Part shown: piece by piece, positions 17,409 to 27,239 of the stretch
Numbering within the stretch: the first letter of the stretch is position 1
Layout of the letters: the number at the start of each line of letters is the position of its first letter
Assembly: GCF_900607235.1 (NCBI RefSeq)
Contig: NZ_LR027853.1
Location: forward strand, 62,001 to 126,000
DNA: 64,000 bases
Source: Olivibacter jilunii
GTDB lineage: Bacteria > Bacteroidota > Bacteroidia > Sphingobacteriales > Sphingobacteriaceae
Direction: 5' to 3'
Made by a program: the position numbers and the translations under genes
Notes under the pieces: model-generated
What the model saw: only the letters and a program-made list of their open reading frames with translations
Database searches by the model: none
What the model was told of the DNA's origin: nothing

Positions 17409-19517
17409 ATGTCTAGATTCATCAATTACCATACACAGGCGCCATTCGTATCTTTTTTGCTTGCCCTCATCCTCGGAATTGGAATAACCTATTTCATACC
17501 CCTGTCAATTCTTACGTATCGGTTCATACTAATTGCTTGTCTATTGTTAATTGCCTGTTTTTTTGGTCTTGCCATTGGAACAAAGTGGAAGGTGCGATAT
17601 TTATATGGACCTGCTTTTATAATTTTTTTGACAATACTTATTTGCTTTGGAGTTTTGCTAAACTGGAAAAGCAACCCGGTTATCGACCATAGGCATTTCA
17701 GTCATTATCAGAGTAATCATTTGCTTGGTTTTGTATCCGGTGAACCTAAGGTGAAAGGGGAAATTATAAGCACCGAAATGACAATCAATTATGTGAAGAT
17801 AAAAGATGAATATAAGCCGGTAAGAGGGAAGCTTTTACTGAAAATTAAAACAAAGGAGAGAGACTTACTACTCCATTATGGTGATGAGCTTCGTATTCTT
17901 AGCAACTTTAAACGACTCAGGCAACCTTATAATCCCCATGAATTTGATTACGCAGTTTATATGTCTCATCGGGGAATTTGGCACGAAACGTTTCTTACTT
18001 CAGATGCGTTGAGCAAGACCGGTCGTAAAACGGGAAACCCGTTAATCGGTTACGCGCTCGAAACCAGAAAAAAAATGGTCGAGAAGTTTAATCGGTATTT
18101 TAAGAGTAAGGAGTCTGCGGCACTTCTCGCTACGCTAGTTTTAGGGTACCGTGCTTCCTTGGAGAAGGAACTGATAAAGGTCTTCTCCGCTACCGGCACA
18201 ATACACATATTGGCCGTTTCCGGTATGCATGTTGGAATTGTCTTCGCTTTGTTTGCTTTTTGTTTACAATGGATGAATAAAGGCGGATGGTTGCGATATA
18301 TACGTCTTCTTTTATTATTACTCTTTATATGGGCTTACGCATTACTAACAGGTTTTGCGCCATCTGTTCTCCGAGCGGCATTTATGATCAGTATCTTCAT
18401 TATTGGCAATACGCTGAGACGTGCCGGTAATGGATATAACAACCTAGCCGCCTCTGCCTTTTTCTTATTATTGTACAACCCGGGATTTCTGAGAGATGTA
18501 GGTTTCCAATTGTCTTATTTGGCGGTTCTTGGCATCATTTGGTTGATGCCTCTTTTATCAGAGCTAGTAAGGTTTAAATATGAACTAGCGAATAAAGGCT
18601 GGTCATATGTATCGATGTCTTGCGCAGCACAATTAGCGAATTTCCCACTGGTGCTCTATTATTTTCATCTCTTTCCTGTTTATTTTTTGCCGGCAAACTT
18701 GTTTATCACCTTGCCGGTTAGCCTCCTTATTTACGCTGGTTTCTTATTATTAATGCTGCCGCTAAACAAATTCACCTATGGTATGGCTGATATATTAGAG
18801 CAATTCGTTCTTTTTGTTAACCGGGTATTGGTTCGTATAGAACAATGGCCTTTAGCTACCGTGAAGTCGATTTGGTTAACAAGCTATGAATACCTGATGC
18901 TTTACCTGGTTATGATAACGCTGGTACTAGCTTTTCAATTTTCCCGGAAGCAGTTGTTTTATGTATCAGTTATAAGTATTCTTGTTTTAGGACTGATTGT
19001 CAATCAGCAATTATGGTCTAAGCATAACAGTAACCGACTCATCATCTTCAATGTCAATGATCAAATGGCTATAGGGCTTATAAATGGTGCAAAACCAATT
19101 CTTTACAGCAATGCCGATTCGATACAACAAGCGTTTATCCAATATTCCGTAATACCGGCACTTGAAGCTTATTCATCGATTCAATATTTATCCTTTATCA
19201 AAGAACCAGTGAAGTTCCATCTTAACGATATTTCCATCACGAACAATCATCTTCAATTTATGGAGAAACAGTTGCTGATTTTAGACGGTCGAAAGAACCA
19301 TCCAATCGCTACCGCACCTGACTGGTTGTTGATACGAAACAATCCGAAAAGACCGTTAGACAGCTTGTTGGGCACCTTGAAAAAAAGCACGCTTCTTATA
19401 CTAGATGGGTCTAATAGTCGGCATACGATTGATAGGTGGCGGGCAGATGCAGAGCGATTGAATATCGAATTCTACTGTCTAAAGGATAATTTTGCTTATG
19501 TTTGGGGCGCTAAATAG
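17409..19517 (+). CDS. comEC: ComEC/Rec2 family DNA-uptake channel protein
   Basis: A 702-residue polytopic inner-membrane protein. N-terminal membrane segments (about 12-75) lead into an OB-like extracytoplasmic domain (about 85-200), then the multi-helix Competence domain with the signature ILAVSGMHVGIVFALFAF (near residue 270) and LTGFAPSVLRAAFM. The C-terminal region (about 535-700) sits where other ComEC proteins carry a metallo-beta-lactamase nuclease domain but shows no HxHxDH motif, a reduction usual in Bacteroidota. ComEC carries single-stranded DNA across the inner membrane during transformation. It starts six bases after the HhH/barrel gene and is followed 10 bases later by recQ. 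Confidence 0.9.
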   Translation: MSRFINYHTQAPFVSFLLALILGIGITYFIPLSILTYRFILIACLLLIACFFGLAIGTKWKVRYLYGPAFIIFLTILICFGVLLNWKSNPVIDHRHFSHYQSNHLLGFVSGEPKVKGEIISTEMTINYVKIKDEYKPVRGKLLLKIKTKERDLLLHYGDELRILSNFKRLRQPYNPHEFDYAVYMSHRGIWHETFLTSDALSKTGRKTGNPLIGYALETRKKMVEKFNRYFKSKESAALLATLVLGYRASLEKELIKVFSATGTIHILAVSGMHVGIVFALFAFCLQWMNKGGWLRYIRLLLLLLFIWAYALLTGFAPSVLRAAFMISIFIIGNTLRRAGNGYNNLAASAFFLLLYNPGFLRDVGFQLSYLAVLGIIWLMPLLSELVRFKYELANKGWSYVSMSCAAQLANFPLVLYYFHLFPVYFLPANLFITLPVSLLIYAGFLLLMLPLNKFTYGMADILEQFVLFVNRVLVRIEQWPLATVKSIWLTSYEYLMLYLVMITLVLAFQFSRKQLFYVSVISILVLGLIVNQQLWSKHNSNRLIIFNVNDQMAIGLINGAKPILYSNADSIQQAFIQYSVIPALEAYSSIQYLSFIKEPVKFHLNDISITNNHLQFMEKQLLILDGRKNHPIATAPDWLLIRNNPKRPLDSLLGTLKKSTLLILDGSNSRHTIDRWRADAERLNIEFYCLKDNFAYVWGAK

Positions 19518-19527
19518 CTTAAACGCT

Positions 19528-21429
19528 ATGTCTATACACGAAATTCTAGAACGGTATTGGGGTTATTCGCGTTTTAGACCTCTTCAGGAAGAGGTTATAA
19601 ACCATGTTTTGGCTGGCCATGATGCCTTAGCGTTGATGCCTACAGGCGGAGGTAAGTCGCTCTGCTTTCAAGTTCCTGCACTGGCAATGAAAGGGATTTG
19701 CATTGTTGTAACTCCTTTGATAGCCTTAATGAAAGATCAAGTCGAGAATTTAAAAGCAAGAAACATAAAAGCGGTAGCAATATTTGCGGGTATGACCAAA
19801 CGTGAAGTAGATATTGCATTGGACAACTGCGTGTATGGAGATATAAAATTTTTATACCTGTCGCCTGAACGCCTAATGAACGAGCTCGTGAAAGAACGGC
19901 TACGGTATATGCCTGTCAATTTATTCGCCATTGATGAGGCTCATTGTATTTCACAATGGGGATATGATTTTAGACCCCCTTACCTTCATTTATCTGAACT
20001 ACGTGAGCTACATCCACAGGTGCCGTTTTTAGCATTAACGGCTACTGCCACACCTAAAGTAGTAAATGACATCCAGGAGAAACTTAAATTTAGAAAAACG
20101 ACCGACCAAGCCGTATTCGTCAAAAGTTTCTCACGGGAAAATTTGGCCTATATGGTGATTGCTGAAAACCATAAGACCGGCCGCTTAGTCAAAATCATAA
20201 AAAAAATAAAAGGAAGTGGTATCGTTTATGTCCGAAACAGAAGGGAAACGCAGGAAATTACCCGTTTCCTGTTGATGGAAAACATAAAAGCCGATTTTTA
20301 TCACGCCGGGTTGTCGACCCCGGAACGATCGAAAAAGCAAGAGGCATGGAAACAAAACCAGACACAGGTAATTGTAGCAACCAATGCTTTTGGTATGGGT
20401 ATTGACAAACCTGATGTCCGTTTCGTAATCCATATGGATATTCCGGATACATTGGAAGCTTATTTTCAGGAGGCTGGGCGAGCAGGACGGGATGGAAAGA
20501 AAGCCTACGCGGTGTTGTTGTATAATGAAGAAGACAAGGAGCGACTAATAAGAAATTTTGAGTTAAGCTTTCCCACAACCAAGGAAATCACCCAAATTTA
20601 TTATCACTTGGGAAATTATTTTCAATTGGCGTATGGTGCGGGACAATATCTGTGCTTTGATTTTGATATAGGCACTTTTTGCAAAAGGTACCAGTTAGAA
20701 CCTTTAAAAGTAATTAGTGCGCTGAAGTTTTTGGAACGCGATGAATGGCTCGCAGTAACAGAAAATGTATACTTACCTTCCCGGTTTCGCTTCGAAGTGG
20801 GATCGCAAGATCTATACAGTTTTCAAGTAGCCCATGCCAACCTGGATGGATTTATCAAAGTCATGTTACGTGCTTATGGCGGGGCCTTTGATTATTATGT
20901 TTTATTTCGTGAGGCGGACTTAGCCCGTAAAGGGGGACTCTCACTCCATGAGACGCTTAACCATTTAAAGCAGCTGGAACAGTATCAGATTATCAGTTAT
21001 TTATCGCAGACAGATAAACCACAGATCCAGTTCTTGCAACCAAGAAGCGATTCACAGCATTTACATATTGACAAAAAGCACATTGATGAACGAAAGAAAA
21101 TAGGCGAGGAGCAATTGCAGTCTGTACTCAACTTTTTACAGCTTGATGCTTGCCGATCACAACAACTGTTAGCTTATTTCGGAGAGAAAAACGTGGAGCT
21201 TTGTGGGATATGCGATTATTGCCTGAAGAGGCAGAAGAAAGCAAAGGAAGAAGAAATAGAAGACCTAATCGTTGCCGAGATCATAGACCTGCTATCAACT
21301 AATCATTTGACCTTAGATGCTTTGGTCGATGGATTGAAAACGGGAGATGAAAGCGATCGAATCACCTGTATCCGTAATTTAGTTGATGGCGGAAAAATAA
21401 AATTTAACAGCGGTAAGTATTATCTCTAA
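19528..21429 (+). CDS. recQ: ATP-dependent DNA helicase RecQ
   Basis: A 633-residue RecQ-family helicase. Walker A is PTGGGKS (38-44), motif II is DEAH (136-139), followed by CISQWGYDFRP, TATATP and the helicase C motifs NAFGMGIDKPDVRFVIH and QEAGRAGRDG. The RQC zinc site is seen as Cys542, Cys559, Cys562 and Cys565. No HRDC domain is visible, so this is the shorter RecQ form that Bacteroidota carry beside the longer one. It unwinds DNA 3' to 5' in recombination repair. The ATG at 19528 starts after the comEC stop; the frame is open further upstream but would overlap comEC. Confidence 0.93.
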   Translation: MSIHEILERYWGYSRFRPLQEEVINHVLAGHDALALMPTGGGKSLCFQVPALAMKGICIVVTPLIALMKDQVENLKARNIKAVAIFAGMTKREVDIALDNCVYGDIKFLYLSPERLMNELVKERLRYMPVNLFAIDEAHCISQWGYDFRPPYLHLSELRELHPQVPFLALTATATPKVVNDIQEKLKFRKTTDQAVFVKSFSRENLAYMVIAENHKTGRLVKIIKKIKGSGIVYVRNRRETQEITRFLLMENIKADFYHAGLSTPERSKKQEAWKQNQTQVIVATNAFGMGIDKPDVRFVIHMDIPDTLEAYFQEAGRAGRDGKKAYAVLLYNEEDKERLIRNFELSFPTTKEITQIYYHLGNYFQLAYGAGQYLCFDFDIGTFCKRYQLEPLKVISALKFLERDEWLAVTENVYLPSRFRFEVGSQDLYSFQVAHANLDGFIKVMLRAYGGAFDYYVLFREADLARKGGLSLHETLNHLKQLEQYQIISYLSQTDKPQIQFLQPRSDSQHLHIDKKHIDERKKIGEEQLQSVLNFLQLDACRSQQLLAYFGEKNVELCGICDYCLKRQKKAKEEEIEDLIVAEIIDLLSTNHLTLDALVDGLKTGDESDRITCIRNLVDGGKIKFNSGKYYL

Positions 21430-21525
21430 TGGAATGAATAAAGAGTACAGTCCCCTTTACACAGAAACACACTGTTACAAAATAAGTGTGAAATAATCAC
21501 ATTAGCATACAATTGACCGAGTTTG

Positions 21526-21556
21526 TTTGCTTAATTGAATGTTGTTTATATATTTG
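21526..21556 (+). promoter_or_regulatory. Promoter of the locus A sigma factor gene
   Basis: TTTG (21526-21529), 19 bp, TATATTTG (21549-21556): a full match to the Bacteroidota housekeeping promoter. It places the transcript start near 21562 and supports the ATG at 21579 rather than an upstream start. Confidence 0.75.
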
Positions 21557-21578
21557 TGCTAACCACTTTATAAACGAT

Positions 21579-22166
21579 ATGGAATACTGCGACTCTACGG
21601 ATGCTGAATTACTAACGAAAATAAAGGAAAATGACCACCGAGCATTCAAAGAGATTTATAAGAGATATTGGAAAGTGTGTTTTTTACAATTATTCAAAAA
21701 ATCAAGCAGTAAAGAGTTAGCAGAGGAATTAATCCAAAATATTTTCATATCCCTGTGGGAGCGCAGGCAAATAGTTGAAATAAACAATTTATCTGCTTAC
21801 TTGATGTCGGCTGTTCGATTCAGCTTCATTAATTATCTAAAAAACGTTTTGCAATTTGATCAATATGCGGAATACAAAAAGACGCATAGTGAGATCGGTG
21901 CGAATAGCTTGGAAGAGCAGTTAGCGGTTCGGGAGCTTTCTATCTCGATAGAAAAAGGAATTAATATGCTGCCTCGTAAAACCCGGGAAGTGTTTGTGCT
22001 AAGTCGCCTGGAATATAACTCGGTGAAGGAGATCGCACAGAAATTAAAAATTTCCGAAAAGGCAGTAGAATACCATATTACCCAATCGTTAAAAGCCATG
22101 CGCCTAGCCCTGAAGGATTATATGATTATTATAACTTTTATTGTTTCTGCTTTATTTTGCTGCTAG
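21579..22166 (+). CDS. ECF RNA polymerase sigma factor (FecI-like), locus A
   Basis: A 195-residue sigma-70 family protein with regions 2 and 4 only. Region 2 runs from about 10 to 80 (AFKEIYKRYW, AEELIQNIFISLWERR) and region 4 from about 125 to 180 (INMLPRKTREVFVLSRLEYN, VKEIAQKLKISEKAVEYHIT). The C-terminus ends in a hydrophobic stretch (MIIITFIVSALFCC), frequent among sigma factors of the Bacteroidota FecI/FecR type. It should direct transcription of the SusC/SusD genes that follow once released by its FecR partner. A good promoter lies directly upstream; the fecR gene follows after a 316-bp gap with a word-repeat tract. Confidence 0.9.
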   Translation: MEYCDSTDAELLTKIKENDHRAFKEIYKRYWKVCFLQLFKKSSSKELAEELIQNIFISLWERRQIVEINNLSAYLMSAVRFSFINYLKNVLQFDQYAEYKKTHSEIGANSLEEQLAVRELSISIEKGINMLPRKTREVFVLSRLEYNSVKEIAQKLKISEKAVEYHITQSLKAMRLALKDYMIIITFIVSALFCC

Positions 22167-22260
22167 AACGACTTCCGGAAATCGTCTATCAGCTTTTATT
22201 GCATATCCCTGGCTTTGCAACAAGCTTGCTCAGATCCTTACCACAAGATTATACTGGCTA

Positions 22261-22386
22261 ATTATCACATTGGCTAATTCGTTAAGTAGTCAAATAGTTG
22301 AGTAGGGAAATAGTTGCTCTACAATTCACCACTAAACGACTCAACCAGTCAACGTTTCAACAACTCAACCACACCACGTCTCAACC
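22261..22386. repeat. Word-repeat tract in the sigma-fecR gap
   Basis: The 316-bp gap 22167-22482 holds degenerate copies of TTCGTTAAGTAGTC/AGTTGAGTAG in one direction (22276-22315) and of ACTCAACC, CAGTCAACG, CAACTCAACC and TCTCAACC in the other (22331-22386). The inverted half contains CACCACTAAACGACTCAAC, whose complement shares GTTGAGTCGTT with the tandem word at 5659-5690. The rest of the gap shows an A-rich leader before fecR and nothing else. Confidence 0.6.
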
Positions 22387-22482
22387 AAATAAAAAAAAAT
22401 TAAAAAAATTTAGGGGTATGGCTTAGTTGTATTACTATAGATATGTAAAGCCTTTATAAGGCCTATACTAACCAGCATCATT

Positions 22483-23505
22483 ATGAGCCGTAAAGCCTTT
22501 CAAAGTTTATTGGAGCGCTATTTAAAAGGTAACTGCACACAGGAGGAGCAGGAAACCGTTCGTCGTTGGTATGATTTGTTAGATAGCGATGTCGATTTAA
22601 ATTTAAGCGAAGTCGAATTTGCAGAACTGGAAGATCGGCTATGGGATAAGATTAACAAGGAAACGCAGCCAAGGGAGGACAAAAAAAAAGGTCGATCGAC
22701 GGTGATTAGGCCATTCGGTAGATTTTATATATCAACAGCCGCAGCCGCGGTGCTGTTAATTGTAGGTTCGGTTTGGGTTTACAATCGATTAAAGTGCAAT
22801 CCCGTTGAACCGGACTTTGTGAGTAAAAAGGAAAGCTTCATTACGAAAGTTATAAATCCGAATGATGAACCATTGGAAGTTTCCTTGCCGGATTCAACGC
22901 GGATTAAGCTTTTCAAAGGAGCGCAGCTAACATATGCTACTCGTTTTAATAAACGAGAAGTTTCATTAGTCGGTGACGCACTATTTAATGTGAAGGGAGA
23001 CCCCGCTAATCCTTTTCAGGTATTTCATGAAGAAATGATTACCAGGGTATTAGGTACTTGTTTTAAAATCCAGTCGGGCAAGGGAGCGGGTAAAGACGAA
23101 GTAATTGTGTACACCGGTAAGGTACAAGTAATACGAAGTGCTAAAAATAATTTGGTACGACGAATAATAGAGACACCGAAGACCTTGAATTTAACGATGA
23201 ATCAACGAGCGATATTGGACGAGCAAAAAGGAAGCTTTAGTGAAACGTTGGTAGAAAGGCCCATTCCTGTTGAGACGAAAAGAACGCTACTTGATGAGGT
23301 CGTATTTAAAGAAATCAGTTTAGCAGACTTAGCCAATAAATTAAGTGATGTTTATCATATCGATATCCGTGTAAGACCAGCTGTCAGGAAGATTACATTT
23401 CGAGGAGATTTGAGTGGTATGGAGTTGTTTGATCAGCTAAATCTCGTTTGCAATGTTACAGAAACCAATTACCATATAATCGGTAAAACAATTGAAATCC
23501 AATAA
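22483..23505 (+). CDS. FecR family anti-sigma factor, locus A
   Basis: A 340-residue inner-membrane regulator. The N-terminal cytoplasmic part (about 1-80) starts with the usual LLERYLKGNCTQEEQETVRRWY pattern that binds the sigma factor. One membrane helix follows (about 82-101, FYISTAAAAVLLIVGSVWVY). The periplasmic FecR domain (about 120-220) contains LEVSLPDSTRIKLFKGAQLTY and VSLVGDALFNVKGDPANPFQV, and the C-terminal DUF4974 domain (about 270-338) contains LADLANKLSDVYHIDI. It senses the STN domain of the neighbouring SusC and releases the sigma factor. It is 108 bp upstream of susC. Confidence 0.92.
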   Translation: MSRKAFQSLLERYLKGNCTQEEQETVRRWYDLLDSDVDLNLSEVEFAELEDRLWDKINKETQPREDKKKGRSTVIRPFGRFYISTAAAAVLLIVGSVWVYNRLKCNPVEPDFVSKKESFITKVINPNDEPLEVSLPDSTRIKLFKGAQLTYATRFNKREVSLVGDALFNVKGDPANPFQVFHEEMITRVLGTCFKIQSGKGAGKDEVIVYTGKVQVIRSAKNNLVRRIIETPKTLNLTMNQRAILDEQKGSFSETLVERPIPVETKRTLLDEVVFKEISLADLANKLSDVYHIDIRVRPAVRKITFRGDLSGMELFDQLNLVCNVTETNYHIIGKTIEIQ

Positions 23506-23573
23506 ATCCAATCAATAAAACGAAAACCAAACATGAATCGCTTATGAACACAACGTAGACTAAACCAAACAAA

Positions 23574-23644
23574 GACCGGCAATATGGGGGTATTGCCGGT
23601 CGGAGATTAAATCATGATTCAGGGTCGGTGCTTAAAACCGGCCC
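23574..23644 (+). promoter_or_regulatory. Two adjacent hairpins around the susC start, locus A
   Basis: Hairpin 1 has a perfect 11-bp stem (23574-23584 with 23591-23601) closing the loop TGGGGG; it ends directly before a GGAG (23602-23605) that sits 8 bases from the ATG at 23614. Hairpin 2 lies inside the first codons: 23622-23629 pairs with 23637-23644 (8 bp, one G-T). ACCGGC of hairpin 2 repeats ACCGGC of hairpin 1, so the 3' arm GCCGGT could pair with either. Neither hairpin has a T-run. Confidence 0.55.
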
Positions 23645-26600
23645 TTCACAAACCAAAATTTTTCGAATTTATGAAAAAAGAACGAATTATTGCTTTAACA
23701 AAAACGGCGATGAGAATATCCTTTATTCAAGCGCTTCTTATTTCGGTGGGAACCTTAAGTGCCTACGCCCATACAGCCGAAGCACAGGGAGCTTTGAAAA
23801 AAACGATTAACATAACGAAGAAGAGGATGACCTTGAAGAACTTTTTAGAGAATTTGGAAACCCAATCTCAAGTAAAGTTCGTGTACAGTCCTTCTATATT
23901 AAAAAGCCATCGAATAGTGGAGGTGGGAAGCTTGCAAAGTAACTTGGCGGATGTGTTGGAGGAGGTATTGGCTCCGATGGATATTAATTATAAGGTAGAA
24001 AATGAAAAGATCTTACTCATTCAGAATCGACAAGAACTGAAAATTGTAGGTAGAGTAACCGATGCAACGGATAATGCGCCTTTGCCAGGAGTCAGTGTCT
24101 TAGTAAAAGGGTCAACCAATGGTATTTTAACAGACAATCAAGGGCAGTATAGCTTAACCGTGAAGGCAAACGACATATTAGTTGTCTCCTATGTAGGTTA
24201 TACGAGTCAAGAAGTTCGTGTTAGCAGTGGGAAGACAACTTATAACATCAGTTTGCAATCAACTACGAGCGATTTGGACGAAGTGGTGGTTACCGGTTAT
24301 TCCGCACAACGTAAGAAAGACTTGACAGGTGCCGTTGCGGTGGTTGATATTGGACAATTGAAAAGCCAGCCTGCTGCGAGCCCAGTTGAAGCCTTACAAG
24401 GTAAAGCCACTGGCGTGCAAATCGTTTCTGATGGAGCGCCGGGAGCAACACCTCAGATACGCATCCGCGGTTATAGTACAATCAATAATAACGACCCTTT
24501 ATATGTAATTGATGGGGTTCCTTATGAAGGAAAATTAGGTTGGTTGAACTCGAACGATATCGAAAGTATGCAGGTATTGAAAGACGCTTCGGCGGCTTCC
24601 ATATATGGAGCACGTGCAAATAATGGAGTTGTTATTGTCACTACAAGAAAGGGTACTAAAGGAAAAGCGACAATAGGTTTAGATGCATATTACGGTGTTC
24701 AACAAGCTAGAAGTAGCGCTTTTCCAGATATGTTAAATCCACAACAGTGGGCAGAAAATCTTTATCAAGGTTATCGTAATGCAGGCCTAGATCCAGTCAG
24801 TGCCTGGGGTAGGATGTATGGTTCTGGAGATAACCCAGTATTACCGGATTATTTATTAGCTGGAGGAAAAGTTGGCGCCCAAATTACTGCTGCAGATGTG
24901 GATCCTGCTCTATATAATTATTCGCGTGATAACTCCACCTTTTACCAGATTACTCAAGCAAATAAGGTGGGAACCAATTGGTTCAAAGAACTGACGCAGT
25001 CTGCTCCTATGCAAAGTTATCAACTTAGTGCTAGCGGTGGGTCGGATGATGCAACCTACGCAATGTCCGGCGGGTATTTTAAACAAGAAGGCGTGGTGAT
25101 TAATACCGGTTTCCAACGTTTTAATTTTAGATCCAACACCCAATTTAGTGCATTTAATAAAAAATTACGCATCGGAGAAAACGCGCAATATTCTTATACA
25201 GAGAATTATGGCATAGGATCTAATGTTAATGTCTCTGGTGATTATCAGGGAGAAGGAAGCGTGCTCGGATTTGCCTACAGGATACAAAATATTATTCCTG
25301 TATATGATATTATGGGGAATTTTGCCGGGTCTCGAGGTGGTGCTTTGGGAAATGGAGAGAATCCTGTGGCCATATCTTATCGAGCTAAGGATGACAAATC
25401 GAAAAGTAATACATTTTTTGGTAATGCATTTGCTGAATACGACATTATTGAGGGTTTGATGTTGCGCACCAGTTTTGGTATTCGCTATGAAAACTGGGGC
25501 AATATTGACATTGTCTATCCTAATCCGGAATTTCAGGAAGGAAGTTTTAACAACGCCTTGACAGAAAACCAAGGATATAATACCGAGTGGACTTGGACAA
25601 ACACTTTGAATTATAAACCGAAACTTGGTGATGACCACAGTTTGAATGTATTGTTGGGTACAGAGGCTTTTAAAAGCCGCAGTCGACAATTAACTGGAGG
25701 TAGGAATAACTTCTTTATCTTAAATAGCCTGGATTATCTTTATCTAAGTCAAGGAAGCTCTAATATTAGCAATAACAGTTTAGGTAACGTAGGTTCCCTA
25801 TTCTCTTTATTTGGTAAGGCCGACTATGCTTTTAAAGACCGTTATTTATTAAGTTTAACTGTACGTCGTGATGGTTCGTCTAACTTCGGTCCAGATAATC
25901 TTTATGGGGTATTTCCTGCAGCTAGTGCAGCTTGGCGGCTATCTGAAGAGGAATTTTTGAAAGACGCTACTTGGTTGTCTGATTTGAAAATCCGTGCAGG
26001 GTATGGAGTTACAGGTAACCAGCGGATTCCAACCTTTCAATACCTCAATCGCTTTTCTTCCACTATTGCGCAATCTTCTTATCCGATGGGAGGAAGCTCA
26101 TTTGTAACGGGTATTTACCAAAATGCTTACAGTAATCAAGGTATCAAATGGGAAGAGGTGAAATCGCTCAATTTAGGACTTGATTTTACTTTATTGAATG
26201 GTGATTTTGACGGGTCGTTTGATTGGTATAACCGTAAAACGAGCGACATGCTTTATCAATTGCCTTTGCCTGCCATTGCGATCGGTTTAGGAACTTCTCC
26301 TTATGTGAATGTGGGTGATATGCAAAACAAAGGAGTAGAATTGTCGCTAGGATATCATTATGGCAGAAGTCAACAAAAACCATTTACGTTGGATGTTACA
26401 GCAAATATATCGCGAAACGTAAACGAGGTGGTTTCTTTAGCGCCATCCGTAACGCAGCAGGTATATGGGAATTTTAGAAGCTTGCAAACCACTATTTTGA
26501 AAGACGGCGCGCCTTTTGGTTCGTTTTATGGTTACAATATGATCGGTATTTATCAAGACGAAGAGGATCTTGCGAATAGCCCGACTTATTCTGGTGCACG

Positions 26601-27189
26601 TGTGGGGGGACCAAAGTATGCAGATATTAGTGGAAACGGAACCATCGGTCCAGAAGACCGTGATGTCATTGGTAGCCCACATCCTGATTTTGTTTATTCA
26701 CTAGGTATTAATGCTGCCTACAAAAATTTTGATGTTCAAATGTTCTTTAATGGTTCACAAGGAAATGACTTATATGAAGCGACGCGTTATTTTACGGATT
26801 TCGGGACTTTCGCTGGGCAAACCAGTACTCGTTTGTTAAACGCTTGGAGTCCAACAAATACCGGCAGCATGACACCTTCGCCTTATCAAGGGGCTTCAGA
26901 TTTTGAATATGCTTCCTCTAGTTATTATGTACAGGATGGAAGTTTTTTCCGAATGAAGAATTTTCAGATAGGCTATAACTTTCCTGTGAAGACGCTTTTT
27001 GGAGCCAATACTGAAATCAGTAGATTCCGCGTTTATCTCGGTGCAACGAATTTATTTACCATCACAAATTATACTGGCCTTGATCCGGAAGTCTCACAAA
27101 CCAATAGCACCTTTCAAGCTTTGGGAGTTGACTTTGGTGTTTATCCGGTACCACGTCAATATATGATAGGGTTAAATATTGGCTTCTAA
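23614..27189 (+). CDS. SusC/RagA TonB-dependent receptor with STN domain, locus A
   Basis: A 1191-residue outer-membrane importer. After the signal region come an STN domain (about 70-125, MTLKNFLENLETQSQVKFVYSP), a carboxypeptidase-like beta-sandwich (about 140-215, IVGRVTDATDNAPLPGVSVL), the SusC signature region LDEVVVTGYSAQRKKDLTGA, the plug (VIDGVPYEG, DASAASIYGARANNGVVIVTT) and the barrel ending in GLNIGF. The STN domain couples it to FecR. The ATG at 23614 has a GGAG site; an alternative is ATG 23671. It belongs to the same subgroup as the locus C receptor (40776), sharing several middle-region motifs, but that one lacks STN. SusD follows 50 bases later. Confidence 0.93.
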   Translation: MIQGRCLKPALHKPKFFEFMKKERIIALTKTAMRISFIQALLISVGTLSAYAHTAEAQGALKKTINITKKRMTLKNFLENLETQSQVKFVYSPSILKSHRIVEVGSLQSNLADVLEEVLAPMDINYKVENEKILLIQNRQELKIVGRVTDATDNAPLPGVSVLVKGSTNGILTDNQGQYSLTVKANDILVVSYVGYTSQEVRVSSGKTTYNISLQSTTSDLDEVVVTGYSAQRKKDLTGAVAVVDIGQLKSQPAASPVEALQGKATGVQIVSDGAPGATPQIRIRGYSTINNNDPLYVIDGVPYEGKLGWLNSNDIESMQVLKDASAASIYGARANNGVVIVTTRKGTKGKATIGLDAYYGVQQARSSAFPDMLNPQQWAENLYQGYRNAGLDPVSAWGRMYGSGDNPVLPDYLLAGGKVGAQITAADVDPALYNYSRDNSTFYQITQANKVGTNWFKELTQSAPMQSYQLSASGGSDDATYAMSGGYFKQEGVVINTGFQRFNFRSNTQFSAFNKKLRIGENAQYSYTENYGIGSNVNVSGDYQGEGSVLGFAYRIQNIIPVYDIMGNFAGSRGGALGNGENPVAISYRAKDDKSKSNTFFGNAFAEYDIIEGLMLRTSFGIRYENWGNIDIVYPNPEFQEGSFNNALTENQGYNTEWTWTNTLNYKPKLGDDHSLNVLLGTEAFKSRSRQLTGGRNNFFILNSLDYLYLSQGSSNISNNSLGNVGSLFSLFGKADYAFKDRYLLSLTVRRDGSSNFGPDNLYGVFPAASAAWRLSEEEFLKDATWLSDLKIRAGYGVTGNQRIPTFQYLNRFSSTIAQSSYPMGGSSFVTGIYQNAYSNQGIKWEEVKSLNLGLDFTLLNGDFDGSFDWYNRKTSDMLYQLPLPAIAIGLGTSPYVNVGDMQNKGVELSLGYHYGRSQQKPFTLDVTANISRNVNEVVSLAPSVTQQVYGNFRSLQTTILKDGAPFGSFYGYNMIGIYQDEEDLANSPTYSGARVGGPKYADISGNGTIGPEDRDVIGSPHPDFVYSLGINAAYKNFDVQMFFNGSQGNDLYEATRYFTDFGTFAGQTSTRLLNAWSPTNTGSMTPSPYQGASDFEYASSSYYVQDGSFFRMKNFQIGYNFPVKTLFGANTEISRFRVYLGATNLFTITNYTGLDPEVSQTNSTFQALGVDFGVYPVPRQYMIGLNIGF

Positions 27190-27239
27190 TAATTAATGTT
27201 TCTGATGAGGCCTATAAGTTATCAGATTAATAACAAAAA

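Noticed and set aside
19492-19527. Upstream start for recQ inside comEC
   Set aside because: The extra residues do not match RecQ N-termini; MSIHEILERYWGY at 19528 does.
21513-21578. Upstream start for the locus A sigma factor
   Set aside because: It would include the -33/-7 promoter elements at 21526-21556 within the coding sequence.
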